DNA of 64,000 nt. Origin: Saprospirales bacterium (GTDB lineage: Bacteria; Bacteroidota; Bacteroidia; Chitinophagales; Saprospiraceae). This document shows, piece after piece, positions 17,723 through 24,972 of this stretch. Made by a program: the position numbers and the translations under genes. The notes below the pieces were generated by a model. The model had not been told where the DNA came from and did no database searches. It saw only the letters and a list, made by a program, of their open reading frames with translations. Within the stretch, counting starts at the first letter, position 1. Each line of letters starts with the position of its first letter. Where the stretch lies: contig JADJTT010000002.1 in assembly GCA_016711045.1 (NCBI GenBank), forward strand, positions 62,001-126,000, read 5' to 3'.

Positions 17723-18732
17723 ATCCCGACATACCGTTCTCCCGGACGGGCATAGCCGCGGTACATGCCGGGCGTATTAAACGGCAAGGCTATTTGTCCG
17801 TTGTGATCAACGGCGATCAAGCCGCCCGTAGCGCCTTTTTCTACCAGACGTTGGTTGATGATATAGTTGGCAGCAGTAGCTACATCTTCTTTCAGGTAGG
17901 CCATTCTGGCAGAAAGGTCATAAGCTACCGCATAGCGGATGAAATATTCCCCATGTCCGGTACAGGATACCGCACAAGTGGCATTGTCGGCATACGTGCC
18001 CGCTCCGATAACCGGAGAGTCGCCAATACGGTTATAGCGTTTGTCGTTCATACCGCCCGTAGAAGTGCCTGCGGCGAGGTTGCCTGCCCGGTCGAGCGCC
18101 ACACATCCCACCGTGCCGTAATAGTCAGTCACCGGACGAGTTGTCTTCAGGATACCCGTTTTAGGCGGTGGATTATCGGGGTGGGTTTGCTTCCAGGCCT
18201 CCAGGCGGCGTTCTGTAATAAAATAGGTATTCGGTACCGTGTCCAAGCCTTGTTCAATAGCGAATTGCTCCGCGCCTTTTCCTGTGAGGAACACATGGGG
18301 AGATTGTTCCATCACTGCACGCGCTGCCAGGATGGGGTTGCGAATGATTTGCATACCGCCCACTGCGCCGGCATTTTGAGTGGCGCCGTCCATGAATGAA
18401 GCATCGAGCTCAGCAAGCCCATCATAGGTCAATACGGCTCCTTTTCCCGCATTAAACAGGGGCGAATCCTCCAGGTAAATGATCGTTTGCTCCACCGCAT
18501 CCATGGCTGTCCCCCCGTTTTTCAGGACGTCCTCGCCTATCGTGAGCGCATTATCCAGGGCTTCCCGATAGGCATTTTCCAGATCGGGCGTCATATTTTC
18601 CTTCACGATGGTCCCCGCCCCCCCGTGGATAGCGATGGCATATTCCGCTTGCGGAACCGAGGCGGATCGATCGGGTTGTTGGCAACTGAGGGCGCCAATA
18701 AAGCACCCTATCCAATAAAGGGAAGATTTCAT
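17707..18732 (-). CDS. iaaA: Isoaspartyl peptidase / L-asparaginase (Ntn-hydrolase), lipoprotein
   Basis: 341 aa from Met at 18732, which gives a lipoprotein signal (MKSSLYWIGCFIGALSC, lipobox LSC); the longer frame lacks one. YAIAIHGGAGTI and the autoprocessing site GTVGCVALDRAGNLAAGTSTGG (nucleophile Thr of GTVG, then GG) identify the type 2 asparaginase family, which self-cleaves into alpha and beta chains and hydrolyses isoaspartyl dipeptides. Lipid anchoring places it in the periplasm. The symbol is by homology to E. coli. Confidence 0.88.
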   Translation of the reverse strand: MKSSLYWIGCFIGALSCQQPDRSASVPQAEYAIAIHGGAGTIVKENMTPDLENAYREALDNALTIGEDVLKNGGTAMDAVEQTIIYLEDSPLFNAGKGAVLTYDGLAELDASFMDGATQNAGAVGGMQIIRNPILAARAVMEQSPHVFLTGKGAEQFAIEQGLDTVPNTYFITERRLEAWKQTHPDNPPPKTGILKTTRPVTDYYGTVGCVALDRAGNLAAGTSTGGMNDKRYNRIGDSPVIGAGTYADNATCAVSCTGHGEYFIRYAVAYDLSARMAYLKEDVATAANYIINQRLVEKGATGGLIAVDHNGQIALPFNTPGMYRGYARPGERYVGIYKEE

Positions 18733-18750
18733 AAAGCTTGTTTTTTGTTT

Positions 18751-18781
18751 GGAAACGGCGTGTCTAAGAAACGCCGTTTCC
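18751..18781. repeat. Palindromic repeat, GGAAACGGCGT family
   Basis: An 11-bp perfect stem (18751-18761 with 18771-18781) around GTCTAAGAA. It overlaps the stop of the dehydrogenase gene and lies just upstream of the asparaginase start, so it may act as an intercistronic terminator. The same sequence recurs at 21429-21455. Confidence 0.8.
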
Positions 18782-19723
18782 AAATGTAAAAATCAACTGT
18801 TCAATCTTATTGGCCAACACCTCCGCATGCCCCTTTTTGCTCTCAAACGACCAGCCTGCGATGTGGGGACTGAGCACCACATTATCCGCCTGAAGCAAAT
18901 ATTGCATCGGGGCCGGAATATCGCCGGTACTGACCTGTTCGAAGGAAGTTTCTTCGTACTCCAGCACATCCAGTGCCGCGCCTAATACTTTTCCGGTTTG
19001 GAGGCGGGATACCAAATCTGCCGTATTCAAAACGAGACCGCGCGCAGTATTCACGAGGTAAATGGGCTTGTGAAAGTGATCCAGGAAAGCGCCGTCGATA
19101 AAGTAATGATTGGAAGGCATATAGGGAATGTGAATGCTGAGCAGGTCGCTCTCTTCCCAAAGTTGCTCCAACGAAACGGCTTCGGCATAGGCATCTCCGT
19201 AAGCTGACTTGTATTTGTCGTAAGCGATCACCCGGGCCTCGAAGCCCTGAAGTTTGCGGGCGAACGCGCTGCCCATATTGCCATAGCCCAGGATGCCGAC
19301 GGTTTTTCCTTTTATTTCCACTCCCCGGTTGCTTTCGCGGATCCATTGCCCCTGGCGGACCTGCCGGTCAGCGCGGGAAAGGTTATTAAGGAGACTCAGC
19401 AACAATCCCAAGGCGTGCTCACCCACTGTATCTCTGCTGCCTTCCGGGGAGGTCAGCACCACGATACCCTTTGATTCAGCATATTCGGTGTCGATGTGTT
19501 CCAATCCCACGCCTTCCCGGGCGATAAAGCGCAGATTTTCGGCCCGGTCGATCAGTTTACGGCCTATGGAAATCCGGCTGCGAAGGACGATCCCCGTATA
19601 CCCGGCGATCAGGCTCTCCAGCTCGGTTTCGCTGCTGGTCAGGTCTTCTTCACAGAAAAAACCCAGTGCTTGCAGGCGGGCCTGAAGCACTGGGTGAGAT
19701 TGGTTGAGAAATAAAATTTGCAA
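18764..19723 (-). CDS. D-isomer 2-hydroxyacid dehydrogenase, phosphoglycerate dehydrogenase-like
   Basis: 319 aa. Substrate domain with REGVGLEHIDTEYAESKGI; Rossmann domain GKTVGILGYGNMGSAFARKL (about 139-158); catalytic Arg in VNTARGLVLNTADL, the Glu region of ALDVLEYEE, and the His in LSPHIAGWSFES. It resembles SerA without an ACT domain. Substrate cannot be fixed: 3-phosphoglycerate and other 2-hydroxyacids are possible. It begins 4 bp after the peroxiredoxin stop, so the two form an operon. The last residues, TFGNGVS, are encoded within a palindromic repeat. Confidence 0.88.
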   Translation of the reverse strand: MQILFLNQSHPVLQARLQALGFFCEEDLTSSETELESLIAGYTGIVLRSRISIGRKLIDRAENLRFIAREGVGLEHIDTEYAESKGIVVLTSPEGSRDTVGEHALGLLLSLLNNLSRADRQVRQGQWIRESNRGVEIKGKTVGILGYGNMGSAFARKLQGFEARVIAYDKYKSAYGDAYAEAVSLEQLWEESDLLSIHIPYMPSNHYFIDGAFLDHFHKPIYLVNTARGLVLNTADLVSRLQTGKVLGAALDVLEYEETSFEQVSTGDIPAPMQYLLQADNVVLSPHIAGWSFESKKGHAEVLANKIEQLIFTFGNGVS

Positions 19724-19727
19724 TGGT

Positions 19728-20366
19728 TTATTTTTTGTCCGGCTGCGGTGTCATACGCAGATACGGTTTGACGGTGGTAAACCCTTTCGGGAATCGCTCC
19801 TTGGCGTCTGCATCTGAAATAGAGGGCAGGATGACCACATCTTCTCCCTGCTCCCAATCGACGGGGGTAGCCACGCCATGGTGAGAAGTCAGCTGCAAAC
19901 TGTCGATCACTCGTAGGATCTCCAGGAAATTGCGCCCCGTGGATGGCGGATAGGTCAGTGTCAGGCGAACTTTTTTGGAAGGGTCGATCACAAACACGGA
20001 TCGAACAGTAGACTTCTCGGTCTGGTTGGGATGGATCATGTCGTACAACTCAGCCACCTTGCGATCTGCATCGGCAATGATCGGAAAGTTCATCGATACA
20101 TGCTGGGTCTCTTCAATGTCCTTGATCCATTCGTTATGGCTGTCGAGTGGATCAATACTCAAGGCAATGGCTTTGACATTGCGTTTTTCAAATTCTCCTT
20201 TAAGGGCAGCCGTACGGCCCAATTCAGTTGTACAAACAGGGGTAAAATCGGCAGGGTGTGAAAACAAAAGGGCCCAGCTATCTCCCAACCACTCGTAGAA
20301 ATCGATGTCGCCATGGGTCGTTTGAGCTTTGAAATTCGGGGCGGTGTCTCCTAATCGCAATACCAT
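19728..20366 (-). CDS. 1-Cys peroxiredoxin (Prx6 type)
   Basis: 212 aa. The peroxidatic site HPADFTPVCTTELGR (Cys45) and the C-terminal Prx6-type region (VVILPSISDADAKERFPKGF) are present. No resolving Cys is seen. The enzyme reduces peroxides in the cytosol using an external thiol. It is divergent from an OsmC-family gene, another peroxide-detoxifying family, with a 50-bp palindrome between their starts, which suggests shared control. Confidence 0.93.
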   Translation of the reverse strand: MVLRLGDTAPNFKAQTTHGDIDFYEWLGDSWALLFSHPADFTPVCTTELGRTAALKGEFEKRNVKAIALSIDPLDSHNEWIKDIEETQHVSMNFPIIADADRKVAELYDMIHPNQTEKSTVRSVFVIDPSKKVRLTLTYPPSTGRNFLEILRVIDSLQLTSHHGVATPVDWEQGEDVVILPSISDADAKERFPKGFTTVKPYLRMTPQPDKK

Positions 20367-20387
20367 AATAGTTGATTTAATGAGTGA

Positions 20388-20437
20388 CGAAAAGATTTGA
20401 TGTGGGCGCGTATACGCGCGCGCATCAAATCTTTTCG
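20388..20437. promoter_or_regulatory. 50-bp near-perfect palindrome between divergent peroxide genes
   Basis: Arms 20388-20404 and 20421-20437 (CGAAAAGATTTGATG...) are complementary apart from one position, and the centre CGCGTATACGCG is itself palindromic. It lies 22 bp from the peroxiredoxin start. An operator or cruciform is possible; an alternative is a terminator hairpin for readthrough. Confidence 0.6.
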
Positions 20438-20520
20438 AATAAAGTCTCCTGAATTACAAAAATAATAAAACCTGTGGTCCGGTAAGCTGTTTATATTTTT
20501 TTGCTTCAACATGGACAATT

Positions 20521-20940
20521 ATGGAAATCACCATTCAAAGACTAACGGAGGAGGAACCTTTTCACCTGCGGGCCACCAACGATCTGGGCAACACAGTCGA
20601 CATCGACGGATCACCCGAAATTGGTGGCAACAACCAGGGTATGCGCCCCATGCAGCTATTGCTAACCAGCATGGGTACCTGCAGCGCCATGGATATCATT
20701 CATCTCCTACGCAAACAGCGGCAGGGATTGCGCGATTTAAAAGTATCGGTGAAAGGAGACCGGGTCGACACCCATCCCCGTATCTTTGAACGCGTACATT
20801 TGCACTTCGACTTGTATGGCGCCTTGGATGCGCCAAAGGTGGAGCGTGCTGTCAGTCTCTCCGTCGAAAAATATTGCACGGCGATCAAGATGGTGGAGAA
20901 GGTAGCAACGGTCACTTATGATTATACGATACATCCATAA
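20521..20940 (+). CDS. OsmC-family peroxide reductase-like protein
   Basis: 139 aa. Both family cysteines are present: Cys54 in TSMGTCSAMDII and Cys119 in SVEKYCTAIKM, with an upstream Arg in NQGMRPMQLLL. OsmC/Ohr proteins reduce organic hydroperoxides with a two-Cys mechanism. The start at 20521 is preferred to 20511, which is in another frame. The downstream gene begins 5 bp after the stop. Confidence 0.9.
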   Translation: MEITIQRLTEEEPFHLRATNDLGNTVDIDGSPEIGGNNQGMRPMQLLLTSMGTCSAMDIIHLLRKQRQGLRDLKVSVKGDRVDTHPRIFERVHLHFDLYGALDAPKVERAVSLSVEKYCTAIKMVEKVATVTYDYTIHP

Positions 20941-20945
20941 GGCCT

Positions 20946-21428
20946 ATGAAATACCGCAGACTCACCATTGAAGAACTCGAAGAACTGCGCGATGACCTGG
21001 TCCGCTTTCTGGCCGCTAACCACGTCACCGCGATGGATTGGGATAAGCTCAAAAAAACGGACCCCGCAAAAGTAGATGCCTTGCTCGACCTGTTCAGCGA
21101 AATGGTTTTCGAGGACGTATTGAAAAAGGTGGAGTACATGGAATACAAAACCCCCAAAGATGTAAAAACTTTTCATTGTCAGCCTGATAAGGTGCTGATG
21201 CTGGGACTGATGATCGAAGGGGAAAGCCCACTTGATTTTACCCAAAACCAGTCGGCTCAAGATATGATGAGCCTGATGCAAGGCTCCGGAGCGAGCCTGA
21301 AACTGTATTCCGCCGAAAAGGCCTATCAAGGCAGCCGCGAGGAAGAACTATTCCGCATGTTGGAAAATGGCTGCCTTATTTCCCGGGAAGGCGAGATGTA
21401 TAAATTATTAAACTCCATTTCCCGCTAG
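20946..21428 (+). CDS. DUF6495-like conserved protein
   Basis: 160 aa, acidic and largely helical. The N-terminus MKYRRLTIEELEELRDDLVRFLAANHVTA and the segment LLDLFSEMVFEDVLKKVEYME match what I recall of a Bacteroidota-specific family (DUF6495); there are no membrane segments or catalytic motifs. It is probably cotranscribed with the OsmC gene (5-bp gap). Function unknown; the family label is from memory. Confidence 0.65.
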   Translation: MKYRRLTIEELEELRDDLVRFLAANHVTAMDWDKLKKTDPAKVDALLDLFSEMVFEDVLKKVEYMEYKTPKDVKTFHCQPDKVLMLGLMIEGESPLDFTQNQSAQDMMSLMQGSGASLKLYSAEKAYQGSREEELFRMLENGCLISREGEMYKLLNSISR

Positions 21429-21455
21429 AAACGGCGTTTCTAAGAAACGCCGTTT
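21429..21455. repeat. Palindromic repeat, GGAAACGGCGT family, second copy
   Basis: Perfect 12-bp arms (AAACGGCGTTTC, 21429-21440, with 21444-21455) around TAA. It lies at the junction of two convergent genes and covers the last codons of the CoA-transferase gene, consistent with a bidirectional terminator. Its sequence matches the copy at 18751-18781. Confidence 0.8.
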
Positions 21456-22519
21456 ATCGAGAAGGCCACCGTCCGAACCCCTCGACTCACCTCCCCACCT
21501 GGCAATATCCCCTCCAGGATCATTTGCTGGGCCTGAGGCAACTCAAATACTTCTTCCATACTCCGGATGCGAGCCGCAGGTACGTGTAGCTGCTCAAGAA
21601 GCACCAAAATTGCTTCGCTTTCCCAGTGCGTGATGGCTTCCTGCAACACATCCCGCAACAGGGCCCTGTGTCGCACCCGCGCTGCATTGGTGGCCAGTAC
21701 CGGATCGTCAATCCACTCTTCTTTTGCCAAAAGGGTACAAAGCTGCGCAAATTGCCGGTCGGTACCCACCGCGAGTAGGATCAACTTTCCATCACGCGTG
21801 GAGAACACATCGCCATAGGGCGCGATATTGGGATGTTGGGTGCCCATGGGTTGCGGAATATGCCCGGCCATAAGCCAATTGCTGGCCTGGTTGGCCAGGG
21901 AGGCGAGGGCAGCCTCCAGCAGCGAGGTACGTACCAGGGCGCCTTCCCCGCTTCGCTCGCGGTGTAGCAGAGCCAACAATACCCCTTCTTTCAACTGGTG
22001 CGCGGCCAGTAAATCGATCAATGCTACCGCCATTTTTACCGGCGGACCGCCAGGTTCGCCGGTCATATACAAAAAACCGGCTTCTGCCTGCAACACCACA
22101 TCAAATGCGGGCCGGGGATCATCGGGCCCAAAGCCGCTGATCTCCGCCACAATCAATCGAGGGAATTGGCGCCGAAGCGTATCGGCATCGAGCTTCAGGC
22201 GCTGCGCCGCTGCCTGCCGGAAATTACTGACCACCACATCGGCCCCACCGAGGTAACCCATCACTTCCGCATACCCCTCCGGTGTGGAAAGATCGAGAAA
22301 ATGGACCTCTTTGCCCCAGTTCACACTGCAGTAATAGGCAGAATGTGCCTGCGTATCCAACTCCGAGGGCAACTTCCAATGCCGGGTCATATCCCCATCC
22401 GGGTGCTCGATCTTGATCACCCGAGCGCCTAATTCGGCAAAAAATTGGCCTACCGCCGGGCCGGCCAGGACGGAGGCGAGTTCGACGACGACCAGATCGC
22501 GAAAAAATGTATTTTGCAT
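21440..22519 (-). CDS. Class III (CaiB/BaiF) CoA transferase
   Basis: 359 aa from Met at 22519; an upstream in-frame Met would overlap the divergent gene. N-terminus VVVELASVLAGPAVGQFFAELGARVIKIEHPDGDMTR is the class III CoA-transferase signature, and the region with the catalytic Asp is RPAFDVVLQAEAGFLYMTGE. The family moves CoA between carboxylic acids; the substrate cannot be read from the sequence. A divergent promoter region of about 60 bp separates it from the NAD(P)HX repair gene. Confidence 0.87.
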   Translation of the reverse strand: MQNTFFRDLVVVELASVLAGPAVGQFFAELGARVIKIEHPDGDMTRHWKLPSELDTQAHSAYYCSVNWGKEVHFLDLSTPEGYAEVMGYLGGADVVVSNFRQAAAQRLKLDADTLRRQFPRLIVAEISGFGPDDPRPAFDVVLQAEAGFLYMTGEPGGPPVKMAVALIDLLAAHQLKEGVLLALLHRERSGEGALVRTSLLEAALASLANQASNWLMAGHIPQPMGTQHPNIAPYGDVFSTRDGKLILLAVGTDRQFAQLCTLLAKEEWIDDPVLATNAARVRHRALLRDVLQEAITHWESEAILVLLEQLHVPAARIRSMEEVFELPQAQQMILEGILPGGEVSRGVRTVAFSINGVS

Positions 22520-22580
22520 ATAGAGAAAGTTTCTTTTCTCCCCAAAAATTCCGTTTTTTAGGGAAATAGGTTTTGCCCCC

Positions 22581-24092
22581 ATGAAAGTATTAAATGTAGA
22601 CCAAATACGCCAATTAGATGCCTATACGATCGAACATGAACCGATCGCATCTATCGACCTGATGGAACGGGCAGCCCTGGCTTTTGTACATTGGTACGCC
22701 ACTCATTTCGATCCCGAAAAGGGTCCCGTCTGGATTGTATGCGGAACAGGAAATAACGGGGGCGACGGGCTAGCCATTGCCAGGCTGCTGCACCAGCGGT
22801 TTTTCACCGTGGAGGTGGTGATCTGTTCGATTAGCCCCAACCCCACATCGGATTTCCAGACCAATCTCGAACGCCTGAAAGCCGTCCGGTCCGTGCCCAT
22901 TCACCGGTATGCACAGGGAGATTCATTTCCCTCCATCCCCGAACCGGCCATCCTGATCGACGGGATTTTCGGCTCCGGACTCAACCGGCCGGTGGAAGGG
23001 TTATGGGCCGGGTTGATCGAACACCTCAGCCTACACCCGGGGGTTCGGATCTCGATCGATGTGCCTTCGGGCTTGTTTGCCGACCGCCCCAGTACCGGCG
23101 CCGTATTTCAAGCGCATTACACGCTCAGCTTTGAATTGCCCAAGTTGGCCTTTTTTATCCCGGAAAACAACCGGTACACAGGGGAATGGATCATCCGGTC
23201 TATTGAACTGGACCGGGAATTCATTTCCAATGTGCCTTCTCCTTATCGCTTTACCGAATGCGATTGGGTTCACTCCCTGGTCAAAGAGCGCCATACGTTC
23301 GACCACAAAGGTACCTTCGGACATTCCCTCCTGATCATGGGCAGTTACGGGAAAGTCGGCGCAGCCATCCTCGCTGCCCGTGCCTGCCTGCGCACCGGAT
23401 GTGGTCTGGTAACCGTCCATGCCCCAAAATGCGCCTATCCAATCCTCCAGGTTGCTTTCCCGGAGGCGATGGTTTCAGTCGATCAACACGATTTCATATT
23501 CACCCAACACGGCAATCTGACACTTTATAAGGCCATTGGCATCGGGTGTGGGCTTGGAGTAAACCAATTGACGGCGACCGGTTTTCAGGAATTGCTCCGG
23601 GATGCGGCCGTGCCCCTGCTTATCGATGCCGACGGACTGAATATACTCGCCGAACGGCCGGCGTATTGGGCAGATTTGCCACCAAATACCATCCTGACGC
23701 CCCACCCAAGAGAGTTCGACCGCCTTTTTGGTGATTGTGCGAATGGCTTCGACCGCCTGGAACGTGCCCGTGCACAAGCACAGGAAAAACAGGTCTATAT
23801 CGTGCTCAAAGGCGCCTATACAGCGGTCGTCTGCCCCGACGGCACCTGCCACTTCAATGCCACCGGAAATCCCGGCATGGGAACCGGCGGAACCGGCGAT
23901 GTATTATCCGGAATGATCACCAGCCTCCTGGCCCAGGGATATACCCCCCGCGATGCCGCTGTGCTGGGCGTCTATCTCCATGGCCTGGCCGGCGATCTCG
24001 CCGCCGCCGATTGGCAGCAGGAAGCTTTGCTCGCCAGCGATATTGTGAAATATATTGGGAAAGCGTTTGGGAGAGTGAAGAGTGAAGAGTAG
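22581..24092 (+). CDS. nnr: Bifunctional NAD(P)H-hydrate epimerase / ADP-dependent dehydratase
   Basis: 503 aa, the typical length of the fused enzyme. YjeF N-terminal epimerase domain about 1-215 (PVWIVCGTGNNGGDGLAIAR, DGIFGSGLNRPV, ISIDVPSGL) and C-terminal ribokinase-like dehydratase domain about 225-500 (FGHSLLIMGSYGKVGAAILA, DADGLNILAE, LTPHPREFDRLF, NPGMGTGGTGDVLSG). Together they repair hydrated NAD(P)H. It is probably followed by, and may be cotranscribed with, the sirtuin gene. Confidence 0.95.
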   Translation: MKVLNVDQIRQLDAYTIEHEPIASIDLMERAALAFVHWYATHFDPEKGPVWIVCGTGNNGGDGLAIARLLHQRFFTVEVVICSISPNPTSDFQTNLERLKAVRSVPIHRYAQGDSFPSIPEPAILIDGIFGSGLNRPVEGLWAGLIEHLSLHPGVRISIDVPSGLFADRPSTGAVFQAHYTLSFELPKLAFFIPENNRYTGEWIIRSIELDREFISNVPSPYRFTECDWVHSLVKERHTFDHKGTFGHSLLIMGSYGKVGAAILAARACLRTGCGLVTVHAPKCAYPILQVAFPEAMVSVDQHDFIFTQHGNLTLYKAIGIGCGLGVNQLTATGFQELLRDAAVPLLIDADGLNILAERPAYWADLPPNTILTPHPREFDRLFGDCANGFDRLERARAQAQEKQVYIVLKGAYTAVVCPDGTCHFNATGNPGMGTGGTGDVLSGMITSLLAQGYTPRDAAVLGVYLHGLAGDLAAADWQQEALLASDIVKYIGKAFGRVKSEE

Positions 24093-24093
24093 G

Positions 24094-24139
24094 GGCGCAA
24101 AATCCTGCGCCCTCCTTGTACGCCACCTGGCGTCTTTGT
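24094..24139. repeat. Two small hairpins between nnr and the sirtuin gene
   Basis: A GGGCGCA/TGCGCCC stem with an AAATCC-type loop (about 24094-24113) is followed by ACGCC-ACCT-GGCGTCTTTGT (24120-24139). The second is a relative of the 13566-13618 tandem repeat. Confidence 0.6.
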
Positions 24140-24173
24140 GATTGGTGATTGGTGATTTATCAACGATAAAAAC

Positions 24174-24862
24174 ATGAAAAAAATAGTCGTTTTAACCGGT
24201 GCCGGCATCAGCCAGGAAAGCGGTATCCCCACCTTCCGGGATGCGGGCGGATTGTGGGAAGGGCACCGGGTGGAGGATGTAGCCACCCCAGCGCCTGGGA
24301 ACGCAACCCCGAACTGGTGTTGCATTTTTACAACGAACGCAGGCAAAAAATCCAGGAGGTGGAACCCAATGACGGGCACCGGGCATTGGTAGACCTGGAA
24401 GCTGCGTATAAGGTAACGATCGTGACACAAAACGTGGATGACCTGCACGAGCGCGCCGGCAGCAAAAAGGTCATCCACCTGCATGGCGAACTGCTCAAAG
24501 CCCGGAGTTCCAGGTTTGAACACCTGATCTATCCCTGGCCAAATGACATCAAATTGGGGGATGTCTGCGAAAGAGGCGCCCAACTCCGACCCCATATTGT
24601 CTGGTTTGGGGAAGCAGTCCCCATGATCGAAGAAGCGGTGAAGGTCATCTCAAAAGCGGATATCGTGCTGATCGTGGGTACCAGTATGCAGGTGTACCCT
24701 GCGGCAGGACTGGTAGCATATACGGATTACGACGTGCCTATTTTTTACATCGACCCCAAACCAAGCCTGAACTACGAGCTCCACAATGCCGATAACTTGC
24801 GCGTCGTGGCAGACAAAGCCTCCACCGGCGTTCGCCAGGTGGTGGATGAGTTGTTGATGTAA
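24174..24862 (+). CDS. cobB: Sirtuin NAD-dependent deacylase, interrupted by a 1-base deletion
   Basis: The N-terminus KIVVLTGAGISQESGIPTFR runs in one frame to about 24289, then family sequence resumes one base early (SAWERNPELVLHFYNERRQK..., VTQNVDDLHERAGS, HLHGE, LRPHIVWFGEAVP, VGTSMQVYPAAGL). Adding one C to the CCCC run at 24286-24289 gives an intact protein of about 229 aa. The zinc-binding cysteines of classical sirtuins are absent; only one Cys (DVCERGAQLRP) remains, as I recall for a Bacteroidota subgroup. The catalytic His of HLHGE is present. A sequencing error is as likely as true inactivation. Confidence 0.85.
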
Positions 24863-24867
24863 AAAAA

Positions 24868-24893
24868 GAAAGGGCTGGTAGAGCCAACCCTTT
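24868..24893 (+). terminator. Hairpin after the sirtuin gene
   Basis: AAAGGGCTGG pairs with CCAACCCTTT (one mismatch) around TAGAG, 6 bp past the stop codon. The following bases are not a clean T-run. Confidence 0.5.
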
Positions 24894-24933
24894 CGAAAAT
24901 CCTTTATGCAAAACCATCGATTATTTTTTTTTT

Positions 24934-24966
24934 GAATGGAAGCATGCCTTTGGCACGCTTCCATTC
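24934..24966 (-). terminator. Hairpin at the 3' end of nrdA
   Basis: GAATGGAAGC (24934-24943) pairs with GCTTCCATTC (24957-24966). It lies 7 bp past the nrdA stop. On the minus strand it is followed by A rather than T residues, so termination by this hairpin alone is uncertain. The T-run at about 24923-24933 lies on the plus strand. Confidence 0.45.
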
Positions 24967-24972
24967 TATTTT

